Shown here: positions 50,895-57,600 of the stretch, in pieces
Layout: every line of letters begins with the position of its first letter
Position numbering within the stretch: the first letter of the stretch is position 1
Virus record (IMG/VR): IMGVR_UViG_3300050821_007647
Span: 1 to 57,600 of that record
Source: a virus
Strand: one strand, 5' to 3'
Length of the DNA: 57,600 bases
Translations under genes and position numbers: made by a program
Notes under the pieces: generated by a model
The model's input: only the letters and a program-made list of their open reading frames with translations
What the model was told of the DNA's origin: nothing
The model's database searches: none

Positions 50895-51776
50895 ATGGGC
50901 CACCACTTTAAGTATGTAAGTAGTGAAACTGTAGATTTGACAAAGGCAGTTGTCGATGGATTCGTCGCATTGCCTGGATCAGCTACAGAACGTAGCTTGA
51001 AACCCGCCCGGATAGAATATCTTCAAGATGTGGTTCTTGGAGGTTCTGCCGTCGTGTTTCAGTGGGCACAGGCAAAAGTCACTGAGACAGGTGAAATTTA
51101 CCGTGTCAACGGGCAGCATAGTTCTTACATGTTATCACAACTCAACGGACAGTTTCCGAATGGGTTGAAAGTACACAAAGACACTTACGAAGTGGATAAT
51201 CTTGCTTCACTGGCATATCTATTTCGTATGTTCGACCCTCGCACATCGGCACGTTCTGTGCATGACGTTGCGGGTGCCTATCAAGGTCTCCATCTAAGCC
51301 TTAAAGATGTACCTAAGATGACCGCCAAAATGACAATTGACGGTACATCATGGTTTTTGAAGATTGTTCGTGGTGATAACATTCCTAGTGGAGATGATCG
51401 CTATGAACTATTTAACAATGCTAAAATGCACCCATTCATTCGAATGGCTGGGGGCATTTTAAACAAAATCAAGACGCCTGAATTCACAAACCCTGTCATA
51501 GGTGCTATGTATGGTACCTGGGAACGGGAACCTGTGGAAGCTGAAGCGTTTTGGTCAGACGTTGCGAAACAGGGTGGAGGCAATGACTCTAACCATCCTG
51601 CCGCAGTTCTTGATACTTGGCTCGTAGCAATCCGAGATAAAACCATTGAGAAAAAGCCAAGCGACCGAGAAATCTATCGTGCGTGCATTGTGGCATGGAA
51701 TGCTTATCGTCACCATCGGACACTTGACAAGATCGGTAAATACGATCCGAAGAAAGGTGCTCCTGATATTGACTAA
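50895..51776 (+). CDS. ParB/DGQHR-like nucleotide-binding protein
   Basis: ATG 50895 (GGAGG five bases upstream) is preferred to ATG 50883; 293 residues. The segment EIYRVNGQHSSYML resembles the 'DGQHR/NGQHR' motif of ParB-like and DndB-type proteins. The remainder is helical, with no nuclease motif seen. It forms a + strand pair with the gene before it, inside an otherwise minus-strand block. The role may be modification-linked or segregation-linked; unproven. Confidence 0.5.
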   Translation: MGHHFKYVSSETVDLTKAVVDGFVALPGSATERSLKPARIEYLQDVVLGGSAVVFQWAQAKVTETGEIYRVNGQHSSYMLSQLNGQFPNGLKVHKDTYEVDNLASLAYLFRMFDPRTSARSVHDVAGAYQGLHLSLKDVPKMTAKMTIDGTSWFLKIVRGDNIPSGDDRYELFNNAKMHPFIRMAGGILNKIKTPEFTNPVIGAMYGTWEREPVEAEAFWSDVAKQGGGNDSNHPAAVLDTWLVAIRDKTIEKKPSDREIYRACIVAWNAYRHHRTLDKIGKYDPKKGAPDID

Positions 51777-51808
51777 ATAAAAACCGCCCTCTCTTGCGAG
51801 AGGGCGGC
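51777..51808 (-). terminator. Convergent terminator
   Basis: CCGCCCTCTC-GCAA-GAGAGGGCGG followed by TTTTTATTT on the minus strand, ending the ssDNA-binding-like operon. A second stem (CTTAAGCC/GGCTTAAG) lies just upstream at about 51815-51847. Confidence 0.75.
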
Positions 51809-51850
51809 TATCACTTAAGCCGAGGGCTTCGGTTCCTGAGGCTTAAGCAA

Positions 51851-52741
51851 TCAGAACGGGATATCTTCAGCCAGAGGCTTGTCTGCGTCTTGATTTCCAC
51901 GAGGGTTATATTCTCGGGTTCTTCCGCCACTCCCATTGCTGCTTTCTTCACTGCGCGGAGTCACTACAGTTTGATGCAGTTCAGCGGCAAGCTTGTGATA
52001 CTCGCGCGCTTGTTGCAAGATCATGGTTCCTCGTGAATAATCTTCGATCCAACCTGCTTGCTTGACAACAGGTAAAACCCAAGACCCTAGATCGTTACGT
52101 GTTCCAACGCATGTCAGAAGATAAGACATGGCGAACAAAGGTGGGTGATAAGCAACACCGTCTTTGTCTCTGCGGATCATTGCTTGTGCCAATGATATCC
52201 ACCCCCGCGATGCTTTCAGCGCTGTGGAACTAAATGTGATCACTGCGCGTGTCATCAATTCTGTTTCTGTTCCTTCGTCATCCGCAATGCTTGGATTGAT
52301 TTCCTTGCCCGAGATAACGAGAACGAACCAAGTGGCGGTGGTAATGATTTCATGCCCTTGATCGTTGGTGTCTCGTCCTGTCTTTTCGTCACGGTGGGTT
52401 GTGTCAAGAATAGAGCGATTGGTGCCGTGATTTCTAACGAGACCACCACCGTCTATTCTCTTCTTCCACTCAATATAATGAGTGACGAATTTAACTGGCA
52501 CCACGACAATATCACGAAACAATCGTTTCGTAACTGTGTCAAGCCATAGCCCTTCGGCAGCGCCTTTGATATAGGCTGCTTCACTGCGTTTCGTTTCGTC
52601 ATGCGCACTTTGCAGGAGTTTCCAAAAGGGTAAGACTAAATCATTAGCCGTTACATCTTCGAAACCAGAACCAGCATCAGCAGAATAATCGAATTCTGCT
52701 GGAAGCTTGTTGTTTTCTACAGTTACAGGTGTCTTAGCCAT
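51851..52741 (-). CDS. Putative single-stranded DNA-binding protein
   Basis: A 296-residue protein. The core is a beta-rich domain (VVPVKFVTHYIEWKKRIDGG). A flexible Ser/Gly/Arg/Asn region follows, ending with DADKPLAEDIPF. The acidic end resembles SSB C-terminal tips (DDDIPF) that recruit replication partners. It lies in the same strand block as the primase-helicase. Assigned from the tail motif and context. Confidence 0.6.
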   Translation of the reverse strand: MAKTPVTVENNKLPAEFDYSADAGSGFEDVTANDLVLPFWKLLQSAHDETKRSEAAYIKGAAEGLWLDTVTKRLFRDIVVVPVKFVTHYIEWKKRIDGGGLVRNHGTNRSILDTTHRDEKTGRDTNDQGHEIITTATWFVLVISGKEINPSIADDEGTETELMTRAVITFSSTALKASRGWISLAQAMIRRDKDGVAYHPPLFAMSYLLTCVGTRNDLGSWVLPVVKQAGWIEDYSRGTMILQQAREYHKLAAELHQTVVTPRSEESSNGSGGRTREYNPRGNQDADKPLAEDIPF

Positions 52742-52742
52742 A

Positions 52743-52934
52743 TCACTCTTCCTTTAGGACACGTCTTACTGGTTCAAATGCTTTGTTGATGCGGTCCAAT
52801 CTCTCAACATTGCATGTATAACACCAAGGGCCCCAAGCTGTGATGCAACCAAGCTTACCACAGCCTACACACTTCGTTTTAGGTCGAAGCTTATTACCTG
52901 GATGATTTCTATTGGCATAAGGACGATCAATCAT
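52743..52934 (-). CDS. Small zinc-finger protein
   Basis: A 63-residue protein with CVGCGKLGC and CYTC, probably one zinc site. It overlaps the upstream gene by eight bases and ends one base before the SSB-like gene. May assist replication or recombination. Confidence 0.6.
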   Translation of the reverse strand: MIDRPYANRNHPGNKLRPKTKCVGCGKLGCITAWGPWCYTCNVERLDRINKAFEPVRRVLKEE

Positions 52935-53469
52935 CCTTAACCTTTTTCACCCGAGCAATAGACCCAACCATAGCATTTAATTTGTCTTTGTCAAATAATG
53001 TACCTGCACGAACAAGACCCTTAACCATTGCTGTATAAGTCATATGATGGATAGTTGTTTTAATGTGTGGCTTTAAAGCTTTTGAAATGGCATTCAATGC
53101 GTCAACAACCTTTCGCTCCATTATAGCATCACCTTTTGGAAGATCAAGTTCCAATGCCCGCTTGATATTACCTCCTAGCCCTAAATCAATCACATAATTT
53201 AAGGCTTTCTCACGGGCTTGTGGATTATCTTCTTTTGGCAATGAGGCAAGAATAAGTGGCTCTATTTCTACGATTCGATTACCCACCCCAACGATGGGAG
53301 GATCAAGGCCAAGTTCAAATATGGCTTCGGGCAATTGAAATTCGCGGATTTGTTTTTGTTCTTCTTCTAGCCGCTCAATCTCTTCTGCCATTTCCTCAAG
53401 TTTGTCTTCAATAGCCACAAGTCTAGCGGCTTTGGTCTTGACATAATCAAGGTCAAGTGGTTCTGTCAT
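52927..53469 (-). CDS. Conserved phage coiled-coil protein near the replication genes
   Basis: ATG 53469 overlaps the previous stop (ATGA); the long frame from 53562 is rejected. The 180-residue product begins with a coiled coil (residues about 12-45) and a beta domain (PPIVGVGNRIVEIEPLIL). Its C-terminal helix (TIHHMTYTAMVKGLVRAG) resembles a motif in widespread phage proteins of unknown function encoded near replication genes. Confidence 0.65.
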   Translation of the reverse strand: MTEPLDLDYVKTKAARLVAIEDKLEEMAEEIERLEEEQKQIREFQLPEAIFELGLDPPIVGVGNRIVEIEPLILASLPKEDNPQAREKALNYVIDLGLGGNIKRALELDLPKGDAIMERKVVDALNAISKALKPHIKTTIHHMTYTAMVKGLVRAGTLFDKDKLNAMVGSIARVKKVKDD

Positions 53470-53639
53470 AGGCGACCTGTAATAAGGAGAACAACCAGTA
53501 TAATGATAATGATACCAACTATACCTATACCCCCGTTTCCATATCCATAGCCGTATTGCCAAGGTGCTCCGACATGGCTACCAAAGCCACCCAATAGCAC
53601 GATGATAAGGATGATGATAAGGAGAAGGCTGATAGACAT
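53466..53639 (-). CDS. DUF3309-family small membrane protein
   Basis: A 57-residue protein, too short for most gene tracks. Start ATG 53639 has AGGAG eight bases upstream. It has two hydrophobic helices around GAPWQYGYGYGNGGIG, the DUF3309 layout (hydrophobic, then WPYSRGWGYGPSGG-like, then hydrophobic, then GRL). This family is widespread in alphaproteobacteria. Its phage role is unknown, and it has its own promoter (53687-53660). Confidence 0.75.
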   Translation of the reverse strand: MSISLLLIIILIIVLLGGFGSHVGAPWQYGYGYGNGGIGIVGIIIIILVVLLITGRL

Positions 53640-53659
53640 TTTCTAACTCCTACATTGAC

Positions 53660-53687
53660 ATATGACACAGAATTGGTTCCTGTGCAA
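53660..53687 (-). promoter_or_regulatory. Promoter before the DUF3309 operon
   Basis: TTGCAC, 16 bases beginning AGGAACC, TCATAT on the minus strand, right after the ProQ-like gene. Confidence 0.5.
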
Positions 53688-53694
53688 GCGTTAT

Positions 53695-54042
53695 CTATTC
53701 CCAGAACTTTTTCTGTGGTTTAGGATCGATCTGATCCTGGGCATAGAACCTATCTGTATCACTAACTTGGCTCACAGGATTACCATCCAAATTATGTCTC
53801 ATTGAACCTGGAGCCGCAACAGCTATATGGTAGGTTTTGCTCGTGCAAAATTCTTTAAGGAAGTTTTTTATCCCCGCAGGAGATACCATATGGGGATAAG
53901 ACAAGAGAACCTCATAAATTCCAAGCATAAGAGGAACTGGGGGGACTTTACGGAACACAGGGAATGATTTTAACCATTCACCTGCATCTTTGGTTGCTTT
54001 ATTCAAGTCTTCATCTTTGTTAGTGAACGGAATCACGGACAT
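53695..54042 (-). CDS. ProQ/FinO-domain RNA chaperone
   Basis: ATG 54042 (GGAG seven bases upstream, one base after the helicase stop) gives 115 residues. The ProQ/FinO pattern is visible: AGEWLKSFPVFRKVPPVPLMLGI, then IKNFLKEFCTSKTYHIAV, then GSMRHNLDGNPVSQVS. The key Tyr and Arg (TYH, MRHNLDG) and the LxxFPxxF start match the family. It is nearly the minimal domain with a Gln/Lys-rich end. These proteins bind structured small RNAs and mRNA 3' ends. Coupled to the primase-helicase. Confidence 0.72.
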   Translation of the reverse strand: MSVIPFTNKDEDLNKATKDAGEWLKSFPVFRKVPPVPLMLGIYEVLLSYPHMVSPAGIKNFLKEFCTSKTYHIAVAAPGSMRHNLDGNPVSQVSDTDRFYAQDQIDPKPQKKFWE

Positions 54043-54043
54043 A

Positions 54044-56488
54044 TTATTCTCCGTCTTGACGTATTTCTGGAAGAGGCTCTTCATCATCTAGTGGATTGTT
54101 ACTTATGATCCATCGTCCCTTTCCTCCCATAACTGGAGAAGGATGATAATGAACATATTCCTTTACATCTTTTGGTTCTCCAGTAGACCATACTCTATAT
54201 TGATTACCTCTATATGATGATTTTCCACTATTATAACCTAAATTTGCCATAAGTTGACCAATATCTCTTCCTCTAAAGCTTGTCTTCTGTTCCCTCATCC
54301 AAATAACAATCGATGATGCCATCATACCTCTATGGGATAAGTTAATTGGTCCAGAATTAATATAAGGTTCACGGTGAATTACTTCTTCCATCAATATCTT
54401 GGAATCTGTAACCTCTCTGTAATTCTCATTTTGTATCCACATTGTATTGATAAGTTCTTCTGGAACATTTAACGGAGCCTCTGGATCTGAATCCTCTTTT
54501 GAATTGTGGATATGCGCGTACATTGCATCCAGATTATTGTATAACCAGTTTAATCCTAGGTTCTTTCCATTTGTAATAGGTGTACTAAGTGCTGTGGTAA
54601 TATCAATAATAATCCATCGCCTATTACCCATGTCAAGGTTAAGTATTTCTGGATTGTTTGTAGTAAATATCCTTATCGCATGAAAATACGCCTTTTCTTC
54701 TCTAACTCCATATTTGCGTTTGAAATTTATTTCTCCCATATTTGCTAAATGCTTCAAGTCTCCAGCTAATCCTTTACCTACTGTTGATCCAAGAACTTTG
54801 TCGGCAAACTCGATTACTGTACGGCATGCGGCAGATTGCGCAAGCGCAAGTAAGCCATGATCTCCAACTCCGTGCAAATAGGACAATTCTACCGTATCAT
54901 TATACCTATTTGAAGTCTTTGTTGGACCAGGCTTCCCCCCAGCGAGGACATGGCAGAACAACGATTTACCAACTCCTTCAGGCCCAACGAGTGCAATCAA
55001 ACATTGGGGGACGGTAGATTGTCGATTAATAAAAGGACGTGTCTGTAGCGCATACATATCCCGCATAATCAAGTGGCCTTTCAGTCGATTAGTGCGATTA
55101 TCTGGAAGATTGAAAGATTTAATCAAGAGTAGTTCTGGATTATTATCTTCATTCATTTGAACTAAGCCGCGCTTTACTCTCTCCATGCATTCATCATAGA
55201 TGATCGAACGAACAGGCTCTCCTTCAAGTGGTCCAAATATTATATCCTTCCAGTCATCTTTTCGGCAGTATCTTAACTGTGGTTCCCGTCCCATAATACC
55301 ACAACAACGTTCCGCTATGTCAGCTATCTCTGGTCCCTCAGGGTACAGACTGTTATTTAACGACATGTTCTTGAGTTTCAAGATCCGTGCTCCAATTGAT
55401 ATATCGTAATGAAAGGATTCTACACTTTCTTTAAAAGCCTTTTTCATATTCTTGCGATTAGATGGATCAATCTTATCTGTACCTTCTTCAAATACCCATT
55501 GCTCTGAATAGGGACGGGAGTTAACAATCCCAGTGATCCGCTCTAAAGGCGTAACTCCAAATGGTAATGGATCAGCATCATCCCACCCGATAGGTGCGCG
55601 AGGTGGTGGTTCTGCTATTCGAATATTTTCTGGATTAACTCTAAAATCCTCTAATCGTCTCGCAAGAATTCCTGCTTCTTTCAATCCCGCGTTATCATTG
55701 TCGCGGACGATGACATGATAAGCTGATCGTAAATCCAATATACTATCATTAACTCCTCTGATCAAAAAATTATCGAACAAAGGTCTCAATTGTAGGTTTG
55801 TTTGACGTGCTCCAGGCTCTCCTGCTAATATTCCCAGCGTAACGATTTCCAAATTCACACTATCAAGGTATTCATCTATACCCTCTTGCTCTAGGAGCGC
55901 TTCACCCCCAAGTCTCGCTTTCTCTCCCTCGAACCATAGGAACATCAACGCTGCTGGGGGAATTGTATCATAATTGCGAGATACTGCAACCTCTTTGTTA
56001 TATTCCTCCTCTCGCTTTTTGAATTCATCAACCGCTGCAAGCGCGGTAGGAGCATTAGTTGGAACAAATAATCCTGCTTCAAACAATGCCGATGACAATG
56101 AGCAAAATGCACCTCGCTCGTCATGTGCTGGATCATCGTTGCCGGTGCGATCACCAATATAGATATGTTTGTATTCCTTTGCTGCATGGCCATTTGGTGT
56201 TAATGTCGCCAGTCTTAATTCCAAAAAAATAATCGACATATCTTTATTGTGGACTGGAGTCACAGTCGCGATATGATCTAACCGATTGGGATTTTCGACT
56301 TTCAACAGGTGCTCAATCGTCTTAATTGCTGCACCATTATTAGTTCGTAGCGCTTCAGTAAAGCCTACAAAATCACTGCCACCTGTTCTTAGCAAGCGCA
56401 TAACAGGATAGGGAGTGATCTTAACGTTGCGGTTTTTTCTTGGTTGTTTTGTGCGTTGTTTTCGTGCAGATTGCGCCGCATAGCTCAT
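54044..56488 (-). CDS. Primase-helicase (Toprim plus SF3/DUF5906-type)
   Basis: An 814-residue replication protein. Toprim-like motifs: LWFEGEK (186-190) and RDNDNAG (262-268). A helicase part starts near 490 with Walker A GPEGVGKS (502-509), then FADKVLGS, RIFTTNNPEILNLDMGNRRW and a C-terminal winged-helix region. It should prime and unwind DNA for the family A polymerase. It is translated with the ProQ-like gene. The N-terminal basic region (KQRTKQPRKNRN) is probably flexible. Confidence 0.8.
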   Translation of the reverse strand: MSYAAQSARKQRTKQPRKNRNVKITPYPVMRLLRTGGSDFVGFTEALRTNNGAAIKTIEHLLKVENPNRLDHIATVTPVHNKDMSIIFLELRLATLTPNGHAAKEYKHIYIGDRTGNDDPAHDERGAFCSLSSALFEAGLFVPTNAPTALAAVDEFKKREEEYNKEVAVSRNYDTIPPAALMFLWFEGEKARLGGEALLEQEGIDEYLDSVNLEIVTLGILAGEPGARQTNLQLRPLFDNFLIRGVNDSILDLRSAYHVIVRDNDNAGLKEAGILARRLEDFRVNPENIRIAEPPPRAPIGWDDADPLPFGVTPLERITGIVNSRPYSEQWVFEEGTDKIDPSNRKNMKKAFKESVESFHYDISIGARILKLKNMSLNNSLYPEGPEIADIAERCCGIMGREPQLRYCRKDDWKDIIFGPLEGEPVRSIIYDECMERVKRGLVQMNEDNNPELLLIKSFNLPDNRTNRLKGHLIMRDMYALQTRPFINRQSTVPQCLIALVGPEGVGKSLFCHVLAGGKPGPTKTSNRYNDTVELSYLHGVGDHGLLALAQSAACRTVIEFADKVLGSTVGKGLAGDLKHLANMGEINFKRKYGVREEKAYFHAIRIFTTNNPEILNLDMGNRRWIIIDITTALSTPITNGKNLGLNWLYNNLDAMYAHIHNSKEDSDPEAPLNVPEELINTMWIQNENYREVTDSKILMEEVIHREPYINSGPINLSHRGMMASSIVIWMREQKTSFRGRDIGQLMANLGYNSGKSSYRGNQYRVWSTGEPKDVKEYVHYHPSPVMGGKGRWIISNNPLDDEEPLPEIRQDGE

Positions 56489-56545
56489 GATGAAACCAAC
56501 ATGAGTTCTATGGATGCTTGAGGGGCATCCAAATGATTAAGTTTT

Positions 56546-56764
56546 TCAGGCAGCTAAACGAGTAACAATTTTTGTCGCCTTAAATTGAGGCGACTCTATC
56601 CATTTATCTAGATCAGGAATTGCATAAACGCTATTACGACCGTATCTTGAATAAGAGGGTCCTTGTTTCTTCCCCGCTAAATTCATCAGGTAAAAATTTC
56701 CCACGTCATAACCCTTTGATCGAAGGTATTGAGTGGCTTGGGAGCGGGTAATATGATTGTCCAT
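56546..56764 (-). CDS. Excisionase/MerR-like HTH protein
   Basis: ATG 56764 with AGGAGG nine bases upstream is preferred to ATG 56788. The 72-residue protein fits the small HTH family: ITRSQATQYLRSKGY, GPSYSRYGRNSVYAIPDLDKWI. It may regulate the replication operon. No integrase is present in the window. Confidence 0.65.
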   Translation of the reverse strand: MDNHITRSQATQYLRSKGYDVGNFYLMNLAGKKQGPSYSRYGRNSVYAIPDLDKWIESPQFKATKIVTRLAA

Positions 56765-56786
56765 TTGATGCGTCCTCCTAATATGC

Positions 56787-56816
56787 ATACTAACACGGAT
56801 ATTATACCTAAGTCAA
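56787..56816 (-). promoter_or_regulatory. Promoter of the replication operon
   Basis: TTGACT, 18 bases, TAGTAT preceded by TGT on the minus strand, upstream of the HTH gene. Confidence 0.5.
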
Positions 56817-56947
56817 TATCAAAGTTTACAATTCTCTTAATACCGGAAAACTATACAGGAATTTTGGAGTTACGCTAAAAACAAAACCGGGTGGGGGTCA
56901 TTTGAAAAAGAGGCTATTTAATAATGGTGAGTTAATATTAATTGGGT

Positions 56948-57244
56948 TCAATTAGTAATTAATCTCCAGCCAAAGACCACGACCCGTGCATCAACAGTCC
57001 TTTTCTTAGGATCAGGTTTAATTTGCATACAGCAACAATCCTCAATGGGATGATATCCGTTATGACACTTGATGCAGAATCCACTTCTGCCTTCTTCCTT
57101 AAGATACCTATTTGTCTCAACCGTGACAATTTCGCCTTTATCCCAGCACTGTTTATTTCGAAGAAGGAATTGAATTCGCATCCCTTCCTCTATGTCTTTA
57201 TATTCTAGGCTATCGAGGATTTCTTTTTTGGATTTTTTCGGCAT
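56948..57244 (-). CDS. Small Cys-rich protein
   Basis: ATG 57244 (GAGGTGG upstream) gives 98 residues; a GTG at 57292 is a weaker option. CIKCHNGYHP and CCCM suggest metal binding. Basic N-terminus (PKKSKKE). Function unknown. Confidence 0.5.
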   Translation of the reverse strand: MPKKSKKEILDSLEYKDIEEGMRIQFLLRNKQCWDKGEIVTVETNRYLKEEGRSGFCIKCHNGYHPIEDCCCMQIKPDPKKRTVDARVVVFGWRLITN

Positions 57245-57295
57245 TTTTTCCACCTCGGCGGCAGGTGAAATCGGTTTCTGGAATATGACCACTCC

Positions 57296-57595
57296 TCACT
57301 CGGGTGGTTTCGATTTCTCCAATTTCAATTTCTCCATTAGCATAACCGTTGCCCTCGTCTTTTGGATTTTCACAAGCTCTGGATTACCTGCTATACTTAG
57401 CATTTCATTATCGGTTAGTGGTCTAAACTTGAGGTCAACAGTAAATGCCATAATATGTCCACACTTTATACATATTGAAATATCGCCAGCTTGAGGGCCT
57501 CTACCACCCATTACATGACCAATCCTATCCATTACATAGCCACAGCCAAGACATGCTTGCGGAATTGTCGTGGTTTCTGATAAATACTTGCTCAT
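57296..57595 (-). CDS. Zinc-ribbon protein
   Basis: A 99-residue protein with CLGCGY and CIKCGH about 26 residues apart (one zinc ribbon) and a basic helical C-terminus (MLMEKLKLEKSKPPE). No family recognised; its start lies five bases inside the right edge. Confidence 0.6.
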   Translation of the reverse strand: MSKYLSETTTIPQACLGCGYVMDRIGHVMGGRGPQAGDISICIKCGHIMAFTVDLKFRPLTDNEMLSIAGNPELVKIQKTRATVMLMEKLKLEKSKPPE

Positions 57596-57600
57596 GACTT

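Noticed and set aside
56546-56788. Temperate integration module (HTH as excisionase)
   Set aside because: No integrase, attachment repeat or repressor in the window; the HTH alone does not prove lysogeny.

Overview
The window is a 57.6 kb piece of a large tailed (myovirus-type) phage genome. It carries a contractile-tail gene set: DUF3383-type sheath, tube, tape measure, Mu-like baseplate gp45/46/47/48 homologues. Terminase and portal are missing and must lie outside. The left edge cuts a gene and the DNA is moderately AT-rich. A DUF3309 protein, a DUF3489-like protein and a PDQGLP/GYRY-type protein point to an alphaproteobacterial host; that host call is inference.

Positions 1-36602 (+ strand) are the late block. 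They hold scaffold end, head proteins and a DUF2184-like major capsid protein, head-tail connectors, a first fibre cluster (6.0-13.2 kb) whose large fibre ends in an S74 self-cleaving chaperone, then sheath, tube, tail chaperone (probable -1 frameshift) and tape measure with a lambda-R-like lysozyme domain. Baseplate genes and a second fibre cluster follow (24.6-34.7 kb; collagen-like tracts, duplicated modules). The block ends with a GH19 endolysin, a holin-like protein, a separately promoted Pro/Gly-rich gene and a strong terminator.

Positions 36573-57595 (mostly - strand) are the replication and DNA-modification block. Right to left: small Zn-ribbon proteins, an excisionase-like HTH, a Toprim/SF3 primase-helicase, a ProQ/FinO-domain protein, DUF3309, an SSB-like protein, a two-gene + strand island, DUF932, QueC, a histone-tail-like protein, three secreted Gly/Ala/Ser-rich proteins, QueD, QueF, DpdA, a sliding-clamp-like protein, QueE and DNA polymerase A. 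QueC/D/E/F plus DpdA predict replacement of guanines in phage DNA by a 7-deazaguanine (probably preQ1), an anti-restriction modification. GTP cyclohydrolase would come from the host or another part of the genome.

The most unusual signal is RNA. Several gene-free intervals look like stand-alone small RNA genes (extended -10 promoter, stacked hairpins, intrinsic terminator), and the same phage encodes a minimal ProQ/FinO-domain RNA chaperone. Two further 3' UTR stem-loops share a conserved core with compensatory stem changes. Together they suggest a phage-borne ProQ-sRNA regulatory system.
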